From JBCCFW01 sp039029535 (GTDB lineage: Bacteria > Acidobacteriota > JBCCFW01), in NCBI GenBank assembly GCA_039029535.1, contig JBCCFW010000108.1, forward strand, positions 1 through 24,507: DNA of 24,507 bases, written 5' to 3'. Below, one piece after another: positions 16,531 through 23,210 of this stretch (position 1 is its first letter; each line of letters starts with the position of its first letter). A program made the position numbers and the translations under genes. Below the pieces are notes generated by a model that was given only the letters and a program-made list of their open reading frames with translations, searched no databases and was not told the DNA's origin.

Positions 16531-17700
16531 TCACTCCATCCAGTCGGGAAGCTTGCTGGTCCCCGTCGACGTCGCCGCTCCGACACCGATGGAGACCTCC
16601 TCGTCACCGTCCGTGTCGCCGAGGGAGAGCGAGAGGTCGTTGACGTTCGACGAGTGCGAGAGCGCCACGTCGCGGCTCAGGATCCCTGCCCGCACGAGTC
16701 GCTCGAGCTCGCGGTCGAAGGACTGCATGCCCGACTCCGCCTGGTTCATGGCGTCGATGAGCGAGCGCCCCTCCCCCTCTCCCCGCGCCACGTAGTCGCG
16801 GGTCCGCTGGGTGGCCTTGAGGATCTCGAGCACCGCGATGCGACCCTCCACGTCGTCGCGCTTGGCCAGTCGCTGCGAGATGACGTAGCGGAAGCTCTGG
16901 GCGAAGCGACGTCGAATCGACTCCTCCTCCTCTCGGGGGAAGAAGCCCACGATGCGGTCGATGGTCTTCGCGGCGTCCGTCGTGTGCAGGGTCGAGAGCA
17001 CGAGGTGACCGGTCTCGGCCGCCTCCATCGCGGTCTCCACCGTCTCGACGTCGCGCATCTCCCCCACGAGCAGGACCTTGGGCGCCTGACGCAAGGCCGC
17101 CCGCAGCCCCTCGGCGAAGGTCTTGGCGTCGGTGCCGATCTCGCGCTGGTTCACCGTGGAGAGCGCGTGGCTGTGGAGGTACTCGATGGGGTCTTCGACC
17201 GTGACGATGTGGTACGCGTGGCGGTGATTGATCTCGTTGATCATCGCCGCCAGGGTCGTGCTCTTGCCCGAGCCGGTGGGACCGGTCACGAGGACCAGGC
17301 CGTTGCGCAGGTCCGGCACGGCGTGCAGCTCCTTCGGTAGGTGCAGGTCGTCGAGCTTGGGCACCCACTGCGGGATGACCCGCAAGACGATGGAGTAGGT
17401 GCCACGCTGCCGGAAGACGTTCACGCGGAAGCGGGTCTTGCCGGGGATCGCGTGCGAGAGGTCGACCGACCCGGTCCGATGAAGCCGACGCGCCAGGTCC
17501 CGGTTGCGCCCGATGAGGTGCAGGGCGATGACCTCGGTCTGGAAGGGCGTGAGCTTGGTCAATCCTCGCGTGGGCACCGAGCACAGGAGGCCGTTGACCT
17601 CGGCTTGCGGCGGACGCCCCACCGACAGGTTGATGTCGGAGATGTCGGACGCGAACGACAGGACGTGCTCGAGCAGCGGGTTGAGCTCGAAGTTGAGCAA
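16531..17700 (-). CDS. Type IV pilus retraction ATPase, PilT/PilU family
   Basis: 389-residue hexameric secretion ATPase. N-terminal domain: SDINLSVGRPPQAEVNGLL (20-38), the usual PilT opening. Walker A GPTGSGKST (140-148), Asp box VEDPIEY (168-174), Walker B VLLVGEMRD (209-217), His box GHLVLSTLHT (231-240): all intact. The C-terminus (LIDAMNQAESGMQSFDREL ... NVNDLSLSL) is closer to what I recall of PilU than PilT, and the PilT AIRNLIRE-type motif is not evident. A ~25-residue acidic tail follows. Start is a TTG at 17700: it gives the family-typical N-terminus, but its ribosome site is weak. It powers disassembly of pilin filaments at the inner membrane. No other pil genes are in the window, so it is an orphan retraction ATPase locus with a receiver-like gene behind it. 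Confidence 0.9.
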   Translation of the reverse strand: MLNFELNPLLEHVLSFASDISDINLSVGRPPQAEVNGLLCSVPTRGLTKLTPFQTEVIALHLIGRNRDLARRLHRTGSVDLSHAIPGKTRFRVNVFRQRGTYSIVLRVIPQWVPKLDDLHLPKELHAVPDLRNGLVLVTGPTGSGKSTTLAAMINEINHRHAYHIVTVEDPIEYLHSHALSTVNQREIGTDAKTFAEGLRAALRQAPKVLLVGEMRDVETVETAMEAAETGHLVLSTLHTTDAAKTIDRIVGFFPREEEESIRRRFAQSFRYVISQRLAKRDDVEGRIAVLEILKATQRTRDYVARGEGEGRSLIDAMNQAESGMQSFDRELERLVRAGILSRDVALSHSSNVNDLSLSLGDTDGDEEVSIGVGAATSTGTSKLPDWME

Positions 17701-17756
17701 GAGACGTCACCGGGAGGCTCGAACGGCCACGTCCACTCGCGGGCGCTGAGGGCTCC

Positions 17757-17774
17757 TGCCGGGTCGAACCGGCA
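17757..17774. repeat. Short inverted repeat upstream of the pilT-like gene
   Basis: TGCCGG (17757-17762), six-base loop, CCGGCA (17769-17774). It lies 57 bp before the TTG start of the PilT-like gene, on the 5' side of its mRNA, and could be an operator or leader hairpin. On the minus strand the loop reads GGTTCGAC, which resembles a tRNA T-arm, but no tRNA can be built around it. Confidence 0.3.
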
Positions 17775-17791
17775 ATCGGAAGATCGGCACG

Positions 17792-17821
17792 CCTCAGCAG
17801 GGGCTTGACCCCGAGCTGAGG
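17792..17821 (-). terminator. Stem-loop after the TPR/pseudo-zincin gene
   Basis: Inverted repeat CCTCAGC ... GCTGAGG (17792-17798, 17815-17821) enclosing GGGG/CCCC (17800-17803, 17809-17812) around a 5-nt loop, with small internal asymmetries. It begins 10 bp past the stop of the TPR gene on the minus strand. There is no clear U-run after it (only a short ctt further on). A transcription stop for the upstream gene, or an RNA-stabilising structure ahead of pilT, is the likely role. Confidence 0.5.
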
Positions 17822-17830
17822 TCGTTCGAG

Positions 17831-18793
17831 TCAGGGGCGCTCGGGGATCTCGAGCAGCCGGACCTCGATCTGGAAGCGGAGCTCGGCGGCGAGGTCCTCG
17901 ACCAGACGCGCCCGCGACCGCGCGTAGCGGAGGAAGCTCTGGCGGTAGATCTCGATCCGGGGACCGTCCACGGTGCCCGCGAAGTGCAAGGCCGCCGACG
18001 GGCGGAGGGTGCCGTCGGCCAGGTGCTCGTTGCTCGGCCGATCCCGCGCGACGGTCTCGCAGCTCTTGACGATGCGACGGATGCGGCGAGGCAGGACGTT
18101 CACCGCCTCCTCGATCGCGGCGTCGAAGTCGTCGTCCTCGATCTCGAAGGGGAGCTGGTAGTTCTCGGAGTCGAGCTCCGCCGCCCGGCCGTGGGCGCGC
18201 GAGGCCAGCTCCTCCTGACCGAGCTGGTCGTAGAGACAGCCGATGAAGTGATGCGGACGCGGGTGACGCGGGTCCGCCTCGATGACCTGCCTCAGGGTCT
18301 TGAGCGCCTCGCCGAAGCTGTAGCACTCGTACAAGGACACGCCGATCTCGCAGCGGGCCTCGGGGTGGTCGGGGTCGAGCTCGAGGGCGAGCCGGAAGTT
18401 GGGCAGGGCCTCCTCGTGATCATCGAGGTTGGCGTAGGCGACGCCCTTCATGAAGTAGGCGTGAGCCTGGTCGAGCTCGTGGGGCTCGAGCCGCAGGATG
18501 CGGTCGGACAGGGCGATGGCCCCCTCCGAGTCCCCCAGGTGATGGGTCAGGAGCTCGGCCTTGTCGAGCAGCGCGGGGACGTACTCGGGCTCGAGAAGGA
18601 TGGCCTTCTCGTAGCAAGGCAACGCCTCGCGGTAGCGACCGAGCCGGCAGAGGATGACGCCTCGGAAGTCGTGGGCCTCGGCGCAGTGCGGGTGGACGCC
18701 CAGGGCCTTGTCGCAGACCGACAGGGCCTGGCGGTACGACTGCCGCTCGATGAGCTCACCGATGGCCTGCAGGTAGCGCTCGCGATCGTCCAT
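17831..18793 (-). CDS. TPR protein with degenerate Zincin_1-like C-terminal domain
   Basis: 320 residues, starting at the ATG at 18793; the open frame runs to 19045, but the extra part has no support and overlaps the divergent promoter. The best ribosome site (AGGAG) is rather far, about 14 nt. No signal peptide, so cytoplasmic. Residues 1-210 are about six TPR repeats (for example GRYREALPCYEKAILLEPEY, DDHEEALPNFRLALELDPDH). Residues 218-320 resemble the Zincin_1 (PF06262-type) minimal metallopeptidase fold: FDAAIEEAVNVLPRRIRRIV, then CETVARDRPS, then PRIEIYRQSF, then a helix LRFQIEVRLL (305-314) where active members have LRHEIEHHLG. HExxH is thus FQxxV: both zinc His and the catalytic Glu are lost. 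The homology is from memory and should be checked. If right, this is a dead peptidase used as a binding module. Confidence 0.72.
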   Translation of the reverse strand: MDDRERYLQAIGELIERQSYRQALSVCDKALGVHPHCAEAHDFRGVILCRLGRYREALPCYEKAILLEPEYVPALLDKAELLTHHLGDSEGAIALSDRILRLEPHELDQAHAYFMKGVAYANLDDHEEALPNFRLALELDPDHPEARCEIGVSLYECYSFGEALKTLRQVIEADPRHPRPHHFIGCLYDQLGQEELASRAHGRAAELDSENYQLPFEIEDDDFDAAIEEAVNVLPRRIRRIVKSCETVARDRPSNEHLADGTLRPSAALHFAGTVDGPRIEIYRQSFLRYARSRARLVEDLAAELRFQIEVRLLEIPERP

Positions 18794-18874
18794 GCCGCCG
18801 GGGCCGACTCCTGGAGCGACCCGCCGCGGCCGCTTCAGGAATGATGCCTGTTGCGGCGGGCCCGATCCATCTCC

Positions 18875-18904
18875 TTGACACTGGAAGAGGCCCGTCTCGA
18901 CAAT
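18875..18904 (+). promoter_or_regulatory. Candidate promoter of the thioesterase / H1-like operon
   Basis: Perfect TTGACA (18875-18880), 18-nt spacer, GACAAT (18899-18904, four of six to the -10 consensus). It predicts a start about 40 nt before the GTG at 18951 and lies in the 157-bp divergent gap. No equally good promoter was seen on the minus strand for the TPR gene. Confidence 0.45.
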
Positions 18905-18950
18905 CGCGGCGCCACCGAGCCCTTCCCGCTGGTGCCGAGCGACCTCTCCC

Positions 18951-19460
18951 GTGGCCGAAGAACCCGACTCCAACGTCCTCATCCGCCCCATCGGGGAGTC
19001 CGAGGCGATCCTGACCATGCCGGTCCTGCCGGCCGATACGAACACCTACGGCAACCTCTTCGGGGGCCAGATGGTGGCGTGGATCGACAAGGTCGCCTCC
19101 ATCACCGCGTTCCGCCACGCCCGGCAAAACGTGGTCACCGCCAGCATCGACCACCTCGACTTCCTCGCCCCGGTCCACCTGGGCGACATCCTGACCCTCC
19201 GCTCGGCCCTCAACTACGTCGGCCGCAGCTCGATGGAGGTGGAGGTCGAGGTGGTGACCGAGAACCGGCTCACCGGGGCCACCCAGCAGGCCTGTCGGGC
19301 GCTGCTGACCTTCGTGGCCATCGACGAGAACGAGCGTCCGAGCCCCGTCCCCCGGCTGGACCTGCAGACCGACGACGAGCGACGCCGCTACCAGCAAGGC
19401 CTCGAGCGCTGTCAGCGGCGTCGCGAAGCCGCCCGCGAGGCTCAGGGAGAATCATCGTGA
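18951..19460 (+). CDS. Hotdog-fold acyl-CoA thioesterase
   Basis: 169 residues, one hotdog domain of the YciA/BACH type that hydrolyses acyl-CoA to free acid and CoA. Visible motifs: MPVLPADTNTYGNLFGGQMVAWID (here cut short: NTYGNLFGGQ at the helix start), with the Asp of WIDKVA as the likely catalytic acid, followed by SIDHLDFLAPVHLGD and NYVGRSSMEVEVEV. The last ~30 residues are a charged helix rich in Arg and Glu. Start GTG at 18951 is the first in frame after the candidate promoter; the ribosome site is weak (possibly leaderless-like or upstream GCGAC only). Its stop overlaps the next start as GTGA, so the H1-like protein is translated from the same message. Substrate chain length cannot be judged. 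Confidence 0.9.
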   Translation: MAEEPDSNVLIRPIGESEAILTMPVLPADTNTYGNLFGGQMVAWIDKVASITAFRHARQNVVTASIDHLDFLAPVHLGDILTLRSALNYVGRSSMEVEVEVVTENRLTGATQQACRALLTFVAIDENERPSPVPRLDLQTDDERRRYQQGLERCQRRREAAREAQGESS

Positions 19461-20104
19461 ACGACGACACGACCACCGAGAACGGCCCCAACTTCTTCAA
19501 GCGCTCGTGGGACGCGCTGCGTCAGATCCCCGAGCAGACCTGGCTGAAGCGTCAGGCCGAGGTCCTGCGTCTCCGCGGCGAGCTCCCCGCTCGTCGTCGC
19601 GAGCGCGACGCCGCGCTCCGCGAGCTGGGTGAGGCCGTCCACGACCTCGTCCGTCAGCAGGGCGGCCTCCAGGTCGAGGAGGTCCGCCTCCACCTCGACC
19701 GGGCCGAGCTGGCAGACCGCGAGGTCCGCGAGCGGGAGGCTCGTCTCGAGCAGCTTCTCGCGGCCGCCATCCGTGACGGCGACGAGGCCGAGGCCCAGGC
19801 TGCCGCTCGCCCCAAGACCGCGCGGACCAAGACCGGCCCGGCTCGCAAGAAGAAGGCGACCCGCAAGAAGACGGCGGCCCGAAAGACCACGAGCCGTCGC
19901 CCACCCGCACGTCAGGCCGACTCCTCTCGTCGTCGTGAGGCCGTGGCCAAGACCGCCAAGAAGAAAGCGGCCAAGAAGACGGCCAAGAAGAAGGCGGCCC
20001 GCAAGAGCACCCGCGCCGGCACGACCAAGAAGGCCAAGACCGCCAAGAAGAAGACCAGCAAGACCTCTCGCCGCCGCACTCCGAGCCGACGCCCCAAGAG
20101 CTGA
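19457..20104 (+). CDS. Histone H1-like Lys/Ala-rich protein with N-terminal coiled coil
   Basis: 215 residues starting at the GTG at 19457 (GTGA overlap with the thioesterase; GGGAG site 7 nt upstream). Residues 1-~118 are charged and helical, with heptad-like Leu/Ala spacing (LRGELPARRRERDAALRELG, REREARLEQLLAAAI), so a coiled coil is likely. Residues ~119-215 are very basic: runs such as ARKKKATRKKTAARK, AKTAKKKAAKKTAKKKAARK and SRRRTPSRRPKS, the composition of bacterial H1-like proteins (Hc1/BpH1 type) that bind and compact DNA. No signal peptide. Codon use in the tail shifts to AAG-rich, lowering GC locally (19900-20060). Fusing a coiled coil ahead of an H1-like tail could let it oligomerise on DNA. 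An alternative is an RNA- or polyphosphate-binding protein. Confidence 0.8.
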   Translation: MNDDTTTENGPNFFKRSWDALRQIPEQTWLKRQAEVLRLRGELPARRRERDAALRELGEAVHDLVRQQGGLQVEEVRLHLDRAELADREVREREARLEQLLAAAIRDGDEAEAQAAARPKTARTKTGPARKKKATRKKTAARKTTSRRPPARQADSSRRREAVAKTAKKKAAKKTAKKKAARKSTRAGTTKKAKTAKKKTSKTSRRRTPSRRPKS

Positions 20105-20171
20105 CGACTCTCGACCCCCAAAAAAAACTGTCAAGCCCTCAGTCGGCGGGGACGATTCCCTAGCGAGCTTC

Positions 20172-20188
20172 CGTCACGGATCGTGACG
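20172..20188. promoter_or_regulatory. Perfect palindrome upstream of the DUF4388 gene
   Basis: CGTCACG-GAT-CGTGACG, two 7-bp perfect arms with a 3-bp centre, ending 35 bp before the ATG at 20224. Position and symmetry fit a dimeric regulator's operator or a 5'-leader hairpin. I could not place a convincing promoter around it; the 119-bp gap also holds an A-run (20120-20127). Confidence 0.4.
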
Positions 20189-20223
20189 CCGCTCTCTCCC
20201 CACCCGCTCGGCTGGAGGCCCGG

Positions 20224-21330
20224 ATGGCCCTTCAGGGCAGTCTCGACACGATGGCGCTCCCCGAGATCCTGCAGTTCGTGGGACTCGGGCAGAAGACGGG
20301 TCAGCTCGTCTTGAGCCGTCCGGACTGTGAGAAGCGCATCGTCTTCGAGGACGGCTTCGTCGTCGGCTGCCTGTCGAGCCGACCGGCCGAGTGCTCGTTG
20401 CGACACCTGCTCTTCCGCAGCTCGCTGACGCCTCGGCACCTCGAGGCGTACCTCGCCGATCAGCAACGAACTTCGCGGCCGCTGCACGAGATCCTCAGCG
20501 CCCGTGCCGGCGCGAGCGAGGACCAGCTCCGACAGTTGATGGCGCACAAGGTCGAGGACTGGCTCTGCGAGCCCTTCCAGTGGACCGAGGGCGACTTCGA
20601 CTTCGTCGCCGGTGAGGCCCCCGGCCTGGCTCAGCCGGCCCCCCTCCGACTCGACTGGCAGAACCTCGTCATGGAGGGAGCGCGACGCTGCGACGAGGCC
20701 AACCACTGCGCCGGCGACTTCCCCGCCTACGACACGCGCTTCGAGCTCATCGCCGACCCTGCGCAAGGCGCACCGGCGCACCAGGGAGACCGTCGCCTCG
20801 TCGAGCTCCTTCAGGCAGGCCACGCCGCTGGCGACTGCTTGCCGCGCTTCAACTCGAGCGACTTCGCCATCCTCACCCGGATCGCACAGCTCGAGGCGCA
20901 GGGCGCCCTGCGTCGTCGCGACGACGACCGGCCTCCGCCCGTCGACGTCGACGAGCTGGAGCTCGACGTCATCGTGCACGCACACGCCGGTCGCTACTGG
21001 CCTGCCCTCGCGCTCATCGAAGAAGCACCGGCGGAGGCGCAGCAACGTCTGGGGCCGCGGCGCAACGCGCTGCTCGCGCGCATCCACGACGACCTCCCGC
21101 CGCCCCGCGACTGCATCCCGGAGCTGCTGGCGGGTCGTGCGATGTCGGCTCAGAACCTCGACGCGCGTCTCGCCTTCATCGCCTCGCGATTGAACGGGAC
21201 GTGGAACCTCGAGGCCATCGCCCAGGTCTGTCCCTTCGATGCACCAGTGGTGAACGCGGCCGTTCACGAGCTGCGGAGGCTGGGACTGGTCGCGCTCGCG
21301 CCGAGCAACGCGATCGCGGCGTTCCGCTGA
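20224..21330 (+). CDS. DUF4388 (PATAN-type) domain protein
   Basis: 368 residues, ATG at 20224 with a good GGAGG site. Residues 1-~90 match the DUF4388 pattern: MALQGSLDTMALPEILQFVG, QKTGQLVLSRPDCEKRIVFEDGFVVGC, then a helix in CSLRHLLFRSSL. A second similar helical region follows (LHEILSARAGASEDQLRQLM, then WTEGDFDFVAGE), which is the usual DUF4388 extension. The C-terminal ~60 residues (ALDARLAFIASRL-like segment through NAAVHELRRLGLVAL) look like a winged helix. Such proteins are common in myxobacteria, planctomycetes and cyanobacteria (PATAN in phototaxis regulators) and act in signalling by protein contact. No receiver or kinase domain is attached. Its stop is 12 bp from the convergent folE stop. 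Function not defined. Confidence 0.8.
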   Translation: MALQGSLDTMALPEILQFVGLGQKTGQLVLSRPDCEKRIVFEDGFVVGCLSSRPAECSLRHLLFRSSLTPRHLEAYLADQQRTSRPLHEILSARAGASEDQLRQLMAHKVEDWLCEPFQWTEGDFDFVAGEAPGLAQPAPLRLDWQNLVMEGARRCDEANHCAGDFPAYDTRFELIADPAQGAPAHQGDRRLVELLQAGHAAGDCLPRFNSSDFAILTRIAQLEAQGALRRRDDDRPPPVDVDELELDVIVHAHAGRYWPALALIEEAPAEAQQRLGPRRNALLARIHDDLPPPRDCIPELLAGRAMSAQNLDARLAFIASRLNGTWNLEAIAQVCPFDAPVVNAAVHELRRLGLVALAPSNAIAAFR

Positions 21331-21342
21331 GGCGGCGGTCGA

Positions 21343-21945
21343 TCAGCGACGCACGCCGGTCAGGCCGACCAGCGACAGGAACTCCTCCCGCGTGGGGCGA
21401 TCCTGGAGGAAGCCTCCGAGCATCGCCGAGGTCACCGCGGACGAGTTCTGCTTCGCGACCCCACGCATGGCCATGCAGAGATGCACGGCCTCGACGACCA
21501 CCGCGACGCCTCGCGGCTGCAACACCGCTTGCAGGGTGTTGGCGACCTGCTGCGTGAGGCGCTCCTGAACTTGAAGTCGTCGAGCGTAGACGTCGACCAG
21601 ACGAGCGACCTTGGACAGGCCGAGGATCTTGCCGTCGGGGATGTAGCCGACGTGACAGCGTCCGTGGAAGGGCAGCAGGTGATGCTCACAGAGACTGTAG
21701 AGCTCGATGTCCTTGACCACGACCATCTCGTCGCAGCCTTCCGCGTCGAAGATGGCGCCCCGCAGCATCGCTTCCGGGTCCTGCCGCATCCCGCTGGTGA
21801 GGAACTGGAACGACCGCGCCACGCGCGCCGGAGTCTTGAGCAGCCCCTCGCGCTGCGGGTCCTCGCCGATGGCTTCCAGGATGTTGGTGATCGCCGCTTC
21901 GACGGCGGGATCTCCGGGTGTCTTGCCGGACTCGTCGTGACTCAC
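21343..21945 (-). CDS. folE: GTP cyclohydrolase I
   Basis: 200 residues, standard length. It converts GTP to 7,8-dihydroneopterin triphosphate, first step of folate (and queuosine) synthesis. Zinc ligands are visible: Cys86 and His89 in SLCEHHLLPF, Cys157 in HLCMAMRG. Other hallmarks: EGLLKTPARVARS (34-45), GYIPDGKILGLSKVARLVDVYARRLQVQERLT (100-131, cited by motif start GYIPDGKI), and QNSSAVTSAMLGGF. Start GTG at 21945 overlaps the upstream glycosyltransferase stop (GTGA) and has an AGGAGAAGG site. It is therefore the last gene of an operon with two GT39-like membrane proteins, an unexpected pairing. No other folate gene is in the window. Confidence 0.96.
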   Translation of the reverse strand: MSHDESGKTPGDPAVEAAITNILEAIGEDPQREGLLKTPARVARSFQFLTSGMRQDPEAMLRGAIFDAEGCDEMVVVKDIELYSLCEHHLLPFHGRCHVGYIPDGKILGLSKVARLVDVYARRLQVQERLTQQVANTLQAVLQPRGVAVVVEAVHLCMAMRGVAKQNSSAVTSAMLGGFLQDRPTREEFLSLVGLTGVRR

Positions 21946-23210
21946 TGTTGCCTTCTCCTGCCGGCGGCGATCATGTCACCGAGCCAGACGAGCACCGCGG
22001 CGACACCGATCACGAGCAGGGACTCCAGGGGCTGCCGATACCGCGCCTCGACGTGGGTCATCGCCGGCACGATCGCCTGAGCCAGCAGGACGAGTAGCAA
22101 CAGGCCCGCGCCACGGCCGGTCCGTCGACGCCACGCGAGCGCCAACCCGCTCAAGCCGACGACCGCCGGCAAGGCGTGGGCCAGTCCCCGCAGCGCGCTG
22201 GCCGGCCCGGACCACAAGGGGTGGTCGACGCTGCTCCACCACGACGCGCGCCCCAGCCACACGACCCCGTAGCGCCAGGTACAAGACGCCATCCAGCGGC
22301 CCGGATCGTCGGCGATGAGCCGGCCCGTCGCCGCGGTCTTCTCACGGGCATAGGCTGCCTCACCGATCTCCTGCATCCGACGGAGCTCGCCCGGATTCCG
22401 GCTCGGGTGATGCGCGATGGGCGTCGGCTCGCCGGGTCCCGCGAGCGCGCCCAGCCAGAGCTCGGGTCCTCCCCACGAGCGCAGGTAGGTCGGCTCACCG
22501 AGGGCGACCGTGTTGCGCACGGCCCAGGGACTGGCGAGCAGCACGCCCGCCATCCCCGCCAGGGCGCCGGTCTTCACGAGGTCCCAGCGTCGGCGCACGA
22601 CGAGCGTGAGCCACCAGCAACCGAGCGCCGGGACGAGCAGCGGCTCGATCCAGAAGCTCAGGCCGATGAGCAGCGCGAGCGTGGCGACCGCCCGAGGACG
22701 CACCGACTCGTCAGCGGTCTCGAGTCGGAGCAGGGCGAGCACGACCAGCGGCACGACCAAGGCGAAGAGGCCACTGGCTCCCTGATAGCCGGAAGCCGCG
22801 AGGACGAGCACGGGATGAACGGCCATGGCGGCGGCGGCCACGAGGGCGACGCGCTCGTCGAAGACCTCCCTCGCCAGCAACGCGGTCGCGCCCACGACGA
22901 GGCTCGAGACGATCAACTCGAAGACGATCGTCCACGGCCAGGCCTTCTCCTCGCTGCCCGCCAGACGATGCAGGGTCGCGCGCACCCAGGGCTGCACGGG
23001 TCCCACCACGGCGGTCGGTCCGGTCTCGGCGAGGAAGGGGTCGGAGAAGCCCCGCCCGTCGACCAGGGCTCTCGCGACCGAGCCGATCTCGTAGGCGCGC
23101 TCCCAGCGTCCCTCCGGTGCGACCAGAGCATCGCGAGCGACGGCAGCACCGAGCCGACAGCCGAAGGCCACCACCATCATCAGCAGCAACCAGCGCCCGA
23201 AGCGACTCAC
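21942..23210 (-). CDS. GT39/ArnT-like integral membrane glycosyltransferase
   Basis: 422 residues, GTG start at 23210 overlapping the upstream stop (GTGA). About 9-11 hydrophobic segments: an N-terminal anchor (LLLMMVVAFGCRLGAAVA), then clusters near residues 95-230 and again at 340-410. Features of the dolichyl-P-mannose mannosyltransferase/ArnT class: an N-terminal periplasmic loop (VARALVDGRGFSDPF), a TM block, then SPWAVRNTVALGEP and WLGALAG, and a C-terminal EARYRQPLESLLVIG. It probably moves a sugar from a polyprenyl-phosphate carrier to a lipid or protein on the outer face of the membrane. It is a diverged paralogue of the upstream gene, which carries the matching SPWLVRN and WLGNN motifs. 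Substrates unknown. Confidence 0.75.
   Translation of the reverse strand: MSRFGRWLLLMMVVAFGCRLGAAVARDALVAPEGRWERAYEIGSVARALVDGRGFSDPFLAETGPTAVVGPVQPWVRATLHRLAGSEEKAWPWTIVFELIVSSLVVGATALLAREVFDERVALVAAAAMAVHPVLVLAASGYQGASGLFALVVPLVVLALLRLETADESVRPRAVATLALLIGLSFWIEPLLVPALGCWWLTLVVRRRWDLVKTGALAGMAGVLLASPWAVRNTVALGEPTYLRSWGGPELWLGALAGPGEPTPIAHHPSRNPGELRRMQEIGEAAYAREKTAATGRLIADDPGRWMASCTWRYGVVWLGRASWWSSVDHPLWSGPASALRGLAHALPAVVGLSGLALAWRRRTGRGAGLLLLVLLAQAIVPAMTHVEARYRQPLESLLVIGVAAVLVWLGDMIAAGRRRQQ

Noticed and set aside
17740..17785. Possible tRNA on the minus strand (GGTTCGA inside a hairpin)
   Set aside because: Only the T-arm-like hairpin is present, with a 6-nt loop. No matching acceptor, D or anticodon arms could be built.
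19810..20101. AAG-rich segment as foreign DNA
   Set aside because: The lower GC is explained by Lys codons of the basic tail of the H1-like protein, which is in frame with its normal-GC head.
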